The notes beneath the pieces were generated by a model. It worked only from the letters and a program-made list of their open reading frames with translations, was not told the DNA's origin and did no database searches. Of a stretch of DNA of 64,000 nucleotides, positions 50,401 to 61,893 are shown in pieces (position 1 is the first letter of the stretch; every line of letters starts with the position of its first letter). The stretch is from Monocercomonoides exilis (lineage: Eukaryota > Preaxostyla > Oxymonadida > Polymastigidae). Location: NCBI GenBank assembly GCA_001643675.2, contig LSRY02000017.1, forward strand, positions 1,302,001 through 1,366,000, given 5' to 3'. Made by a program: the position numbers and the translations under genes.

Positions 50401-52116
50401 TCGTATTCGAAAGGTTCTTTGCAAGCAACGCTGAAAGATGCGCTGAAGGAGTGGTTCAGCTGGTTCGTGACAGTCTCCATCTGGACAGATGCAATTAGCC
50501 TTCCTCCTCCGCTTTTAACTTCAATTTCTGCTCAACAAAAGAAGCAACATCAATCTTTTCCATTTTCCTCTTTTGAGCTGACAGGCTCCTCTTTGCTTCA
50601 GAAAGCAAATGCTCAAAGTTCATTCAACGAGACACATTCATCTAGGCAATCGACTCTTCTTCAATCAGTTACTCTCGATTTGACATCCATGTCAAATCAG
50701 ATATTCTTTTGTGATCGAGGCGATACAATGATAATTCCCCTTATTGTTCCTGTTACTGTTCCATTGTCGTTTCAATCACTTTCTCAAATTGCAGTCTCAG
50801 CGTCTCTTCGTTGTGTCTGCCTTTTTCAGCCTCAAATCTCTTCAGAAGCTAAATCAAGAAATGAATATGGATCTGCTTCTTCTTTGGTCATCCCGAAAAA
50901 ATCGAATTATCTCACACATTTTTTCATTCCTTTGAAGAAAGACACGAAATCTTCTTTTTCCATTCACGCTCCTCAATGTTGTCTGGACATAATCGAATTG
51001 GCATCAATGATTCCTCGCACTTCTCCCGAAGAGTTAGCTAACGATCTGGCCGAGCCTCCTCTTCATCCTTCATTTATTGCTGCTATTCAGGCGTCATCTC
51101 CTTCATCTCCTTCGCCATCATCGCAGTTATTATCACCATCAACATCAATATCGCCAACAGCTTCTTCCGCTTCTTCCGCTTCTTCCTCTTCCTCGTGCTC
51201 TTCTTTGCCAACATCGTTATTCTTTTCACCAGCGAAGCAGATTTCAGGGCAATATCAGGATCTGCCATTCTCTGTTGATATGATCACAACAGAATCACGC
51301 ATATCATTTCTCTTCAACAACATTTTAACATTTTTGAATGATAAAAAGAAAAGTTATTCACAGTTGCAAACAGCTTTTTCAGCCAATTCAAACTCTTTTT
51401 TGTCTCCATACCAATCAGAACGCACAGCACAAGCCAGCTCTGCCCCTTCTCCTTCTCCTTCTCCTTCGTCTGATCAGAATTTATTTGCAGCCCTTATGTC
51501 TTGGAAAGCCAGTCCTCTGTGGTCGCATTCTGCAGACACGAAAGCCAGCATGTTGATCAGATTGGCTGTGATATTCTCGTCTTTGTGCAGCAACACATCG
51601 TCCAACGCCTCTCAGTTCATTCAGCCGGCTGGATGGAGTTGGGAAAGATCGATGCTAAATTCTGTAATCCCGGACATTCGCTCAACTTCTGCTCCTGTCC
51701 CGTTTTCAAATCTGGTCGATGCTCCAAAGAATACCTTTTCACTCCCGCATCTTCCACTGCTTCCTTCAAATGCCAGTTCCAGCTCGCATTTGCTGACACA
51801 ACGAGAACCTGAAGTATTTTCGATGAGCTTTCAGATGAGCCATCTGGGCTGCAGCCACCAGTTTAAAATTCAGCTGCGGTTTTGTCCTCGGCAGCCATTG
51901 GACAACACTTCTTTCAGCAGCAAAGACGGAAGAGATATGAAAAAGACGACACTTTCGCATTATTTCGGAGTGGCTACCAAGGAAGGAGAGGCAAATCGTA
52001 AAGTTTTGATAACTCTCTCCTCAAATGCAATTTCTGATCTTTCTCTTTTGGCTGCTGCTGTTGCCTCGCGATTGAAAGGCTCTCAAACAACTACGCCTCT
52101 TCAGACTTCAAAATAG
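47500..52116 (+). CDS. Large unrecognised protein, possible N-terminal beta-propeller
   Basis: An open frame of about 1,538 codons ends at TAG 52114-52116. The start is unsettled: the first in-frame ATG is 47746, yet protein-like sequence (CYAITGQDGKEIFIIFHVSS) lies upstream, so a 5' exon is likely missing from this model. Short hydrophobic strand patterns (STFLIGWDDGAISLARL, LLLAIIGKRGRLGLFSID, ALLLLTSDNSLFGLPLFDWE) suggest beta-propeller blades in the first half, separated by serine-rich linkers. The rest is Ser-rich with scattered ordered segments. There is no signal peptide or membrane span. Large propeller-plus-linker scaffolds occur in nucleoporins, TFIIIC and splicing factors, but I cannot choose among them. 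Confidence 0.6.
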   Translation: MIHFKKRIKNCYAITGQDGKEIFIIFHVSSTTLIWFCIENSADCAEQTILSQTEFSFTEKNLEKSELKEFKPFIFRLNRNFKMGALHLLQLSFRCHSIISNQNVFLLFSEENCLYQLSFQENKRRSMSDFSCSQNTNSLNPSNYQLNQKTLTHAPVLNELLSQNTTRSFIVQSEISSRFGVPRRKRFEIASPTSIIFSQHQSSEKRDPEMKYQQYFPCIVEVAMKTLGQTNLDGREHQRITVVSCLDESTFLIGWDDGAISLARLYSHSPFSVEIGGTLEMSQHKQTSSFTPLLVFSTVLNFGEEIVSIQEVTLNEEGSTNAKGELSSLLLAIIGKRGRLGLFSIDISQLVMKTIEPNKKETADSSSDAHAKEITSKIDEGENVLQNEQYKNIHIQNDLYLNTENKISSSSSLTSTFHSASAAPSLSRGRFKSKLAATSLFRPAVPMLAAVSKTTADDSNTGKLGSFQMDLQKQKISMQRGEEKKTEVPSTRSNFSAITSLFENEKNEKNEEKEEKEAEEYDKNEICEDGKISSQRLYLKSDSSQATPAETSLATKQFTFLKKNLVNSLPQFLIKQPSNQSAQSEVSEINKQRPYKFIVEYSLPFQISQIALCSFAGHARQLKALLLLTSDNSLFGLPLFDWEVELRQLLSRSDGKQSFHQQFLQRYKVPVAFFRRMVPICFASGKREWDESDDECSTPHTSSTLESSLSSSSSFSIRPICLFPFSYFGSKLFCIDQKRNNCSVFSISSGVPFIYRSDSGSLFPVPFLFQSLTEFLDRSAPFAISNDSTNFSVRKNMQDSSSMMLSKSLSSASSITSQSTIVNSMFHPHHIIRSHTQLYLDILSPRSPLSKRMAAAEVQSRKLTTQLNSLNYVMTFICAHPSFTVEPEPTLLSFKSNPVFSSFFAENAMQSSAHPSPLSSSNVQSLRSSNFLPQTFLSHQNQQLSFEIPLVLKLTCAKMFYLFYSSTSYSKGSLQATLKDALKEWFSWFVTVSIWTDAISLPPPLLTSISAQQKKQHQSFPFSSFELTGSSLLQKANAQSSFNETHSSRQSTLLQSVTLDLTSMSNQIFFCDRGDTMIIPLIVPVTVPLSFQSLSQIAVSASLRCVCLFQPQISSEAKSRNEYGSASSLVIPKKSNYLTHFFIPLKKDTKSSFSIHAPQCCLDIIELASMIPRTSPEELANDLAEPPLHPSFIAAIQASSPSSPSPSSQLLSPSTSISPTASSASSASSSSSCSSLPTSLFFSPAKQISGQYQDLPFSVDMITTESRISFLFNNILTFLNDKKKSYSQLQTAFSANSNSFLSPYQSERTAQASSAPSPSPSPSSDQNLFAALMSWKASPLWSHSADTKASMLIRLAVIFSSLCSNTSSNASQFIQPAGWSWERSMLNSVIPDIRSTSAPVPFSNLVDAPKNTFSLPHLPLLPSNASSSSHLLTQREPEVFSMSFQMSHLGCSHQFKIQLRFCPRQPLDNTSFSSKDGRDMKKTTLSHYFGVATKEGEANRKVLITLSSNAISDLSLLAAAVASRLKGSQTTTPLQTSK

Positions 52117-52735
52117 ACGGACTGCTTTCTTTGCGATTGCTTCACAATTTGTAAAGCCAATTCGATTTTTGCGATACTTACAAATTTCAATTTGTTTATT
52201 GATGACTGCTTCACAAATACAGAGCAGACATTTTTTGCAGGAAAAACAGTTGAAGGTGGTTTGTTTCACTAATTACAATTTCGACAATGCTTTTTTTAAG
52301 AAAGCAAGTGAATCTGTGTCGTTGTGCCCCAAAACAAAATAATTATAAAGAAATGCTTCAAGTAATAAAAGCAACTATATCAAGTCAAATAATAATTAAG
52401 TGATTATTCTTTCATTCAATATTGAACCAAGTCTAAACATAGCTTATATTGCGCTTTTGCAATAATAAAGATTTATAACTTATATTTATGAAATTTATTT
52501 TTGTTCTTTTACAAAAAATTATTTTCTATTAAAAATTATTTTTTTGATTGAATCTTTTTTAAATTCTTTTTTGTTCTTCCGAATAACATTTATTTTTAAA
52601 ATTCTTTGATATTTATAAAAATATATTGCACTTTATACAGTTAAATATTTTGAATGCATTATTTATTTTCCAAAAAAAGTGCGTTATACACGTAAGTGAA
52701 ATATGATCGCAACCATACGAAATTATTTTTAAAAT
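52117..52735. other. Intergenic region, nothing recognised
   Basis: About 620 bp of AT-rich sequence between the large unknown gene and MetAP2. No ORF, RNA gene or clear repeat. Confidence 0.55.
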
Positions 52736-54769
52736 ATGTCCAAAGAAATTAAAGCTGAATCACACGATTCAACAAATGAAAGCACCAAAGAGGAACAAGG
52801 TTCTTCAACAGATAAAAAGATAGAAGAAATAGATGTGTGATTGGAAAATTTCATTTATTTTTGCTTTTTGCTGAATAACATTAACAATATTTCACCTGTA
52901 AACACATTCTTTGAAATTCAAAAATAATTAATTATTAACATTTGGAAAAAAATATAGAAAAAAGAAGACAAAGATCAGAAAACAGAAAGTGGATCAAAAT
53001 CAACAACTGAAAATAAAACTGATTCACGTCTGCATAAAATAATCCTTTTTTTGAGAAATTTTTGAATCAATTTCATTGATTTTATAGATAAACAAGGGAC
53101 ACAAGGAAGTGCGGAACTTTCAAGAAAACCAGGTTTTCGATTATGAATTTTTTAGCAGCCATTTGATTCATTTTCTTTCTTTTAGGTACTGATCTTCCAG
53201 ATTTACAATATGCACAGAAAACTGGACAGAAACTCATGCAAACACTTCCTCCAACTGTACCTATAAGTGAAATGTTTCCAAAAAAGAAATATCCATCCGG
53301 GAAGATAGATAAATATGCAGACGAAGGGTTTGGATAGTCACTTTCGATATTAAAAATTAAATTTTTGAAACCCATTTATGTTGCACTTATACAATATAAT
53401 TCTTATTATGTTTAGCACACTTCATCGATCAGCTGATTCTGCGAAAATCAGAATCGAAATTATGAATGATTCGATGACAAACGATTTTCGAAAAGCTGCA
53501 GAAGTGCATCGACAAATGCGAGCGTATGCCCGGAGTCTTCTACATGTTGGAATGAAGTTATATGATTTTGTAACAGAAGTTGAAATGAGAGGAAGACTTT
53601 TGATGGAGGATTCGTTTCTGGCTCCAGTGAGAGAAGATCTGCTTCGTGCGTCATGCGCTTCACTGTCACCTGAGATGCAGGATCTTTTGTCTCACTTGGG
53701 ATTTGTTTCTACAGCTTCTTCGTCTGCAGCTCCTCAGCCAGACGAGAAAAAGTCGAAAAAGAAGGGAAAAGACAAAAGCAAACAGAAAGAGGCATCTGAC
53801 GAAGAGGAGCTTCAATCATTGATATCTTCGCTCTATCCAGATTACACGCATGCTGTTTCAGGCTTAGCGTTCCCAACTGGATTATCAATCGACAACTGCG
53901 CAGCGCATTACACACCCAATCCAGGTGATCCACGAAAGTACAAAGAAGGAGAACTTATGAAGATTGATATTGGAACACATTCACACGGGTTCATCATTGA
54001 CAGCGCATTCTCAGTTTGTCTTGAAGCTCCACGTTCTTCTTCTTCCGACGCTCCTTCCTCTTCGGCCATGCCATCCGATTCGCTTTCTGCTCATTCCTCG
54101 TCTTCGCCGGCGTCGATGACCGGGAAGCAGCAAGTCATCCAGGCGTCGAGAGAGGCAACGTGGACAGGACTGAAAATGGCTGGAATTGATGCGCGATTGT
54201 GTGAAATTGGAGGTGCCATTGAAGAAACCATCCGCTCGTTTGAGGCTGAAATCGGGGGAAGGACGCGTCGTCTGAGGCCTGTTAAGAACCTCTCCGGGCA
54301 CGAGCTGGGGCCGTATCTGGTGCACGACGGAAACTCTGTGCCCATCGTAGCGAATGGATGCGAGCCGCACCTGAAAATGGAAGAGGGGCACGTGTATGCC
54401 ATTGAGACATTCGCATCAACTGGAAAGGGAAGTGTTTCTGACGGAGGCGACTGCTCTCATTACATGATGGATCCTGATGCCCTTGCCAATCTTGGCTCTG
54501 TTCGGAACCCGAAGGGGCGCAAACTGGCACATCACATTTCCCAGCGCTTCAGCACACTTGCGTGGTGCAGGCGCTGGCTGGATGAGACAGGAGAAAAGCA
54601 TCATCTGCTTGCTTTGAAGTCACTTATTGATGCTGGACTTGTCGATCCGTATCCTCCTCTGAGCGATACAGTAGGAAGCTTTGTATCTCAGCATGAGCAT
54701 ACAATCCTTTTGAGGCCAACTGCGAAAGAAGTTGTGTCATTTGGTGATGATGACAATCTTCTTTCTTAA
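52736..54769 (+). CDS. Methionine aminopeptidase 2, 569 aa
   Basis: Exons are 52736-52834, 52958-53027, 53088-53132, 53186-53327 and 53416-54769. The enzyme removes the initiator methionine from nascent proteins at the ribosome. A charged, lysine-rich N-terminus and PPTVPISEMFPKKKYPSG (human PPSVPICDLYPNGVFPKG) mark the type 2 enzyme. Five metal ligands are visible: Asp in MKIDIGTH, Asp in GFIIDSAF, His in NLSGHELG, Glu in VYAIETFAS and Glu in EHTILLRP adjacent to QH. Two insertions interrupt the catalytic domain: one of about 100 residues before GLAFPTG, with a KKSKKKGKDKSKQK run, and a serine-rich one after AFSVCLE. The fold elements on both sides are intact, so activity is expected. PA2G4/EBP1, a related protein, would lack these ligands. 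Confidence 0.9.
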
Positions 54770-54996
54770 AAAATTTTTTGATAAATATTTAAATCATTTT
54801 TTTCGCAATATGTTTTATTTTTAATTAATAAATAAATCAACAACATTATAAATTAATTAATTTTTGCTTATAGTTGTGTAAATATTTTTGGTTTGAAACA
54901 TGTAAAAATTTTTGTTCAAACCCAAAAAACATAATAGTCGAAATTATATTTTCATTGATCTGTTAAAAATTTAAACAGACTTGTTTATTTCGTTAC

Positions 54997-56804
54997 ATGA
55001 ATCTTTTTAAGTTTGTAATTTTCATTCATTTGCTAGACAAAAGACTTTTCATTAAAATAACCTGGAACTTCATCTTATAAATTGTTCGATCTCTGCAAAA
55101 TCTTTAGAGAAGATACTCGCCATGAAGAGGGAAAGTCTGTCCCAATTAAAAATATTGAAGCTGTTCAAGATTTAACAAACATCATTCGCACAAATCTTGG
55201 ACCAAATGGTATTCATATTAATTGCACTATTCATCCTTATTTATGGTTATATATTTATTTTTTTAGGATTATCAAAACTTGTTGTTACCCATTTGGATAA
55301 AGTGATTGTTACACGACGAACAGAAACTGTACTCTATAATTTGACTGTTGAACACCCAGTTGCAAAATTGGTTGTTATGGCAGCGAAGAATCAAGCTGAT
55401 GAAGTTGGTGATGGAACAACTCAAATTGTTGCGTGGATTGGAGAACTTCTCTCAAAGATCAAACCACTTATTTTGATGCGACTCCCAATTAAAGATATTC
55501 AAACCGGACTTGATCTTTCTCTTGAACATGCTTTAAATCTTCTTCCAAAATTGGCTGTACACGAAATAACAGATCCATTTAACCTTGACCAAGTTACAAA
55601 AGTCCTTAAACCAGTTATTGGCGCAAAAATGTCTGGACAGGAAGACTTTTTGGCTCCGTTAGTGGCAAAAGCATGCATTGATATCTGCCCTAAAAACCCT
55701 GCTAATTTTAATGTCGATAATGTGAGATTTGCAAAGGTTATGGGAGGAATTGTAACTGACAGCTCGGTTGTTCGTGGATTTTGCATTCCTCGTACTACAG
55801 AAGGAGAAATTAAAAAGGTAACTAATGCAAAAATTGCTGTTTTCGGATGCGCAATTGATAGGGATGAAGGTGAAACAAAAGGAACTATTGTCATGAACAC
55901 AGCCGATGAGTTACAGTCATACACAGCAAAGGAAGAAATGAGAATGAAAGCTATTGTTGAAGAGATAATATCATCTGGAGCAAATGTTGTTGTTACAGGC
56001 TCAACTGTTAGCGAAATTGCATTGCATTATCTGGAACAAAACCACATTATGGTTATTAAAATCCTGTCAAAATTCGATTTGCGCCGTTTTTGCCTTGCAA
56101 CGCATGCCACATCACTTGTTCGCCTCGGGAAGCCAACTGCTGAAGAGCTTGGATTCTGCCATTCAATCAGGGTGACAGAAGTTGGTGGAATGGAAGTTTT
56201 AATTATTTCTCAAGAAGAGGATGAAGACGATGAAAGTTCATCATCATCTTCTTCTTCTGAAAAGGCAGCAGTTACTTCACGCGTCTCCACAATCATTCTG
56301 CGTTCATCAACCCAGGCTGCTTTGGATGATGTTGAAAGAGTGATGATTGATGCTGTTAACACATATAAGGATATGGTGAAAAACTCAATGTTTGTTGCAG
56401 GCGGAGGTGCCTTTGAAGCTGAACTTTCTCAGCAGATGCTGGCATTTGGTGCAACTCAAACGAATCTTGCTCAGTATTCAATTGGCGCCTTTGCAGAATC
56501 ACTTCTCTGCGTTCCTCGTATCTTGGCTGAAACAGCTGGAATGAATGCTAATGAGACAATTACTCAATTAACACATGCACATGCACAAGGAAAAGTTAAT
56601 ACAGGCGTTAATGTTGAATCGTTGTCACTTGAAGATATGAAGGAAAAAGGAATTTTCGATTCACTTTATTTGAAAGAATGGGTGCTGCGCTTTGGTGTGG
56701 ATTGTGTCAAGACAGTGCTCTCTGTTGATTCAATCATTATGTCAAAGCCAGCAGGAATTAAACCACCTGGAGAACGTACAATTGGAGGTGCCGATCAGGA
56801 CTAA
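54997..56804 (+). CDS. CCT8: CCT theta, subunit of the TRiC/CCT chaperonin, 550 aa
   Basis: Exons are 54997-55010 (14 nt), 55108-55208 and 55267-56804, in phase. The tiny first exon gives MNLFKEDTRHEEGK, matching CCT8 QMLKEGAKHFSGLE, and supplies the only plausible start. Group II chaperonin ATPase motifs are present (NLGPNG, GDGTT, and AGGGAFEAEL for the PGGGATEIEL element). Theta-specific matches include FNVDNVRFAKVMGG, MALHY-like IALHYLEQNHIMVI, LSKFDLRRFC and SKPAGIKPP. The complex folds actin and tubulin in the cytosol. An acidic/serine tract (DEDDESSSSSSSS) is inserted in the intermediate region before STIILRSST. Length equals the human protein (548) once the insert is allowed for. Confidence 0.93.
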
Positions 56805-57030
56805 GCAAATCACCAAAAAGATGCTGAATCATTTTCACTTCTCATTCACACTCATTATTTCTTTGAAATCTATTAAATTAACCCTTTCACGCTCTTAATC
56901 ATTCAACATCAAAGATTATTTATATCTAATTAAAAAAGAATAAATTTTTTCGTCAAACACACAAATATACCCACAATTATTTTAAAGATCAAATAAATAA
57001 AAGCATCATCTCATTTTCTTTAAAAGCAAA

Positions 57031-58684
57031 ATGACAAGCAAAGAAGATATCATTGATGACACATCAATATATGGGGAAAATGCTTCAAGGAATTTATTTT
57101 GTCATTTTCAAGCTCATGAACAAGAATTGAAGGATTTACAAAAACATCAAAAATCAGAGTTAATATCTTCAACATACCCTGAGGAATTAAATAACCCTGA
57201 GGATAATAAATATCTAGCATTTGCATCAGCATGTAAAAATGTATCTGCATCAATTATTGCATTGAAAGAATCATTGAAACAAAAACAAAGAAAATCTCTA
57301 CGTAATTTTACAAATAAGCAAGATGAATATAAAGCAGCGGAAAGCGTTATTTCTGTGAGTAAAAAATTAAGACAAATGGAAGAATCACTTTCTTTAATGG
57401 CGAATAAAATTCATGAATCTAGAAATCACATGTTGTCAAAAAGTGAAAGTCTGTAAAATATATTAAATTTTTTCTTTCGTCAAAACTCAATTTCATAAAG
57501 ATGATCAGTTATTTAGAATGATGAAAAATCCACTTCAATTCAGCTCAGATATTTCTGATAGAGAAATCGTTTACCCTCATGTTAAACAACCAGAAGATAA
57601 AAACTCACCAAAATTTTCGGAACAATTTATAGACTCTCACAATGATTATAGTTGGGAATGTCTTTCAAGTCGAATGCTGAACCTTGATCGAAAATTGAAA
57701 CTAATTGAAGCGCATTTACCTTGTATTTCATCTCGGCAATATTTAAAGCAATTTCATTCTTCATTCACAACTCCTCCCTTTTATTCTTCATTCGCTGGAG
57801 TTGCCCCACCTGCTACGGATTCAATGGATTATGCAGGCTGTAGTGAAAAAGCTTTGACACTTACACTTGCACAACTGAAGCAACGCATCGAAAGTATTCC
57901 TTCTTCGCTTTTGAATAACTCAAGGAGATCATCTTCTCCTATTTCTTTGACGGCAACATCCCCTCAAATATCAGGAAGCTATGTACAGCCAAGTTTTTCA
58001 TCATCTCCTCTTACAATACATCGCGCAGAACAACAGAAAATGATTGAGAAAAGAGTTAATGAAATGGACGAATTATTAAAGATATTGAAATGGAGATGCA
58101 CAACGAAATCGGACTGTCTAGTGAATGAAAAAGATAATCAATTTAAAGAAGCAAACGAAATCATAAATGACGAACAAGAAAAAAAAACATATCACGAAGG
58201 AGTAAGCATGACAAACTCTATTTCATCTTCTCAATCGTCATCATCATTTAATGCATCTGCTCATCAACCGAATCTCTCAAAAGAAATATCTTTCCGTACT
58301 CATATTTCCGTTTCTGGTGCAGCTCAAATGAAACGGATGTTCGATGAGTGTAGTTCTTTTGGTGAATCTTGGCAAGTTGTTGATGAAAGACTGAAAGAAA
58401 TTGAATTACTTAAGCAATCAGCAATTTTTGTGGAAAATTCGTTGGTTTCAAAGGAAATTTTGGATAAGTTAAATAAGAAAGAAGAGGGTACTGATTTACA
58501 AGCAACAAAGAAGATAAAATCTATATTTTTTGAGAAAGAATTCAAAGAAATAGAAAAGGTTGAGAAAAAAGCAAATGAAGTGAAAGAAGAGCTTATTGAA
58601 ACCATCCAATGTGAAAACGGAATTATGACAAAGATGAATGAATTGGAAAAGGAAATGGAACTTTTGCGGCAAAGCTTGAAGTAG
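57031..58684 (+). CDS. Coiled-coil protein, possibly dynamitin (dynactin subunit 2), 529 aa
   Basis: Two exons, 57031-57452 and 57517-58684, joined by a 64-nt intron that removes the TAA after SKSESL; both phases fit. The protein is almost wholly helical with separated coiled coils: QEYK-type N-terminal helices, LSSRMLNLDRKLKLIEAHL, EKALTLTLAQLKQRIESI and KRMFDECSSFGESWQVVDER, then LKEIELLKQSAIFVENSL and a C-terminal EKEMELLRQSLK. The order and spacing resemble dynamitin ([56 protein letters not shown]). Dynamitin holds the dynactin shoulder. The match is by pattern rather than identity, so an unrelated coiled-coil protein is quite possible. Confidence 0.55.
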
Positions 58685-59137
58685 AGATTGATTTGTTTTA
58701 TAATTTTTCTTTTCTTTTTTGATTTTTTATTATTTTAATTTTTGACTTTAAATATGCGCAGAATCTGAACACGTCCTAATTTTTTCACAAGAAATTATTC
58801 ATTCATTTTCTTCTATTATGTCTGTGCGTTTCGCTAAATAGTTAAACGTGGTGAATCCAAAAAAAAAAAAAAAATTCTTCCAAACCTACCGTTTTGCGCC
58901 TAATCCTTTTCGAATTTTGCATCAATGTTCTCAAATAAACATCAAAAAGATGTGTTCAAAATAATAAATCCTCGTTCCAGTTTAATATTTTTTTGGAAGG
59001 TTTAATAGTTTATAAGGTCATTTTATATTGGGAACTGTTATTTCAAAAATGATAAAAATTGAAACAAATCCATGAAAACATGAGAGAATAATAAAGCTAA
59101 TAAATAATCTCTCTTTTGCTATTTTCAGAAAGAATTA

Positions 59138-59396
59138 TATGTGTGATTTTTTTGAAATCATAACTTTTTTCGAAGTGTTGATTTTATTTAAGGTTGTTTG
59201 TCATTGGAAAGATATTTTGTTTTCAAATGCCAAAATTATCTCAACAGTTTAAAAAACGAATGTTTCATCTATAATGAAAATGAAAATGTTTTGAAAAACC
59301 TTTTCATTTTTTAGTGTTTTTTGATTGATAATAATAGTGAATTCTCAAACGAAACTTTTTTATTGAGAAAACATGATATCAAAAATAATTGCCCTA
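59138..59396. mobile_element. MITE-like element, family A
   Basis: The left end TATGTGTGATTTTTTTGAAA and right end TGATATCAAAAATAATTGCC are family A termini. TA-containing flanks are present. Only about 20 bp separates it from the next copy. Confidence 0.6.
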
Positions 59397-59416
59397 TTTC
59401 ATTTTTGTTTTACAGA

Positions 59417-59678
59417 TATGGGAGATTATTTTTGAAAGCATGTTTCTTCAATAAAAAATTTCGGTTCGAAAATTTTTATTGATAATTAACAAATTCATAA
59501 ACGATAGTAATTGCGCTTATATAAGATATCTTCATCTTTGCTTCAGCAAAAACATATGATTTTGAAAGAGGTGTGATGAATTTGGTATTTGAATACAAAA
59601 TCTCTTCCCTTTAACAAACAACCTTTAAAAAAATTAACTCCCCGAAAAAAGCTATGCTTTCAAAAATAATCACCCATA
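59417..59678. mobile_element. MITE-like element, family A
   Basis: The left end TATGGGAGATTATTTTTGAA and right end TTTCAAAAATAATCACCCAT are inverted. Both the ends and internal blocks (TATCTTCATCTTTGCTTCA; CTCCCCGAAAAAAGCTATG) match the nested copy at 13453-13709. Confidence 0.75.
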
Positions 59679-59679
59679 T

Positions 59680-60070
59680 CGCATTAAAAACCGGACGTCG
59701 CACAAAATACCGGACATGATCGATTTCACAATAACTGCAAGAAAAATAATTCTGACTATTTTCCTCAAAACATATCTCATTAATGCTGACTCATTTGATA
59801 AACGAGACTTTCAAAACTTCCTCGTTTATGCTCAGAAAAAAATTATTATTTTATTTTCGGTAAAAATAGGATTTTGAGTTTCTTCGAGATTTTAAAAGTA
59901 ATTTTCTCTGAGCACAAATGAAACTACTTTGAAAGTCTCGTTTATCATATGAGTTTCTATTGATGAGATATATTTTGAGGAAAATTAACAGAATTATTCC
60001 TCTTGCAGTTATTGTTAAATTGATCTTGTCCAGTATTTTGTGTGATGTCCAGTTTTTTATGCGATATCTG
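59680..60070. repeat. Foldback element, family C
   Basis: The arms pair over most of the length: CGCATTAAAAACCGGAC with GTCCAGTTTTTTATGCG, AACTGCAAGAAAAATAATTC with GAATTATTCCTCTTGCAGTT, and GATAAACGAGACTTTCAAA with TTTGAAAGTCTCGTTTATC. Related to 31064-31420. Confidence 0.75.
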
Positions 60071-60153
60071 TAATTTTTTTTTAAAATCAAAATGATAGCT
60101 CCAAACACTTGAAAGTTTATCCTCCATATAAATCCTTTATCTTGAAGATGAAT

Positions 60154-60562
60154 ATAGTTAGTGTTAATAATGGTGAACACTTTCAATAACTGTGGACAGT
60201 CGCATTATCTCAACAACTGTTGATCGTTGCATTTAAACAATAAACCCAATTATTCCCTCAATGAATATGAACTTATAAGACATACAGAAATGAAAATATT
60301 TGCTCCCAAGAATTAAAAACTTAACGTTTTCAATTTTCGGAGAAACTCTCAGAAAATAGATTCTCCGAGTTTCTCCGAAAATAATAAATTATTATTCCAA
60401 AATTTAATTGTTATGTGTGAATGAAAAAAACAATTCGTATTAATTCACATACAATGAGGGAATAATTGGGCTAATTGTCAAAAAACAATTATCAACAGTT
60501 TTTGAGATAATGCCACTGTCCACAGATATTGAAAGTGTCCACCATTATTAACACTAACTATA
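60154..60562. mobile_element. Inverted-repeat element, family B, 409 bp
   Basis: The ends TATAGTTAGTGTTAATAATG and CATTATTAACACTAACTATA are exact inverses. The arms extend about 110 bp through GGACAGTCGCATTATCTCAA and GAGGGAATAATTGGG. No coding capacity. The same ends occur at 13277-13941. Confidence 0.8.
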
Positions 60563-61893
60563 TGTCTAATTTAAATGAAATTGTGATATGAAGATTTTTT
60601 TGAAAGTTTCATGAGGATTATGCTTTTTTCGAAAAGGCATACTTCAACTAAAAGTTTATCAGTTATTTTTCCCAATTTGATCATTCCGAGAAAAAATCGA
60701 AGTTATTTAAGTTTATTATAATCCCTTTGTTATGAAAGCATGTAAAAAATCAAAAAATCTTTAAATTGAGTAAGAAAATTAAAAAACAAAAAATATTGAA
60801 CTTATGATCACTTTGATCTAGAATTTCCAAATTAAAATCCCTCTCGAAATAAGACTTTTCCGAATAAAAAATGAGTATTATTGCAAAGACACCTAACGAA
60901 TGAATGCAAATATTACGAAAAAGAGACATAATTTGAGGATAATAAATTGAGTGTGTTTGTAACTCTCTGAGATTCTGCTATTTATTTCACTTTTTAAAAA
61001 CTTCATCGTCAATTTATCCATTTATTTCAGACATATAAACTATCCTCAATTTAAATAAAAACTTAAAGAACAGCATAACAAAAATAAATGAATATTTTTC
61101 GGTTTCACTGATGTCCTTAAAGTTTCTTTATGCCAAATGTGAATAATGAAATGAGAAGTTCACAACATCGTTTTTTTTTTTTTGTAAATTTATCCAAACG
61201 GCTTCATTTGCACGAGAATAATGTTTTTAAATCAAATATTAGAAATGAGTTTTGACTTTTTCAAAAGCTATTTTCACTTCAGATGGGGGAAAATATGAAC
61301 TTCCAAGCATTTTTTGCACAAAGCATGAAAAAATTGTTTCGCTCATAACTTTGTTTCGCTTTCTCGGATTTCAAAATAATTTAGGTTTTCATATCCGCAA
61401 ACAGGCATCGTTGAAATTAAAACATAAAGTTTTCCAACATTTCACGAATGTCAAAAAATAAATCCATTTTTATTATGTTTTTTGATCTCAAAAAGTCAAT
61501 GAAAAGTGCATAATTTTCCAATGAAAATGTTTGAAACAAAATATTATTGCCACATATCAATAACAAATTCAATTTTGGAGGAAGGTTTTTCCCTGACAAC
61601 AGAATTAGGAAATGAAGTGCTCACTCCTAAGTTGCGATTGCACATTTTAGAGAAAAATTTTCAATTTTGAGCAATTCTTCATGAAATGCAAGCTTTCAAT
61701 CCGTGAAAGAACCGTTTTCATCTTCACGTTCGTTTGTTTCATGCAAAGGCCTAATTTCCATAAAAAACAATTTCTCTTTTGATAATGAAATTTTGCAGTT
61801 TCATTAATCGTAGTAATTATTAAGTTCTGCTTTGTTCAAAAAACAAGAAATGTTTACAGAAGAAAAAAAATTTTTGTGCAAAATATTATTGTT

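Noticed and set aside
53378-54769. PA2G4/EBP1 instead of methionine aminopeptidase
   Set aside because: All five metal ligands of MetAP2 and its N-terminal PPxVPI block are present.
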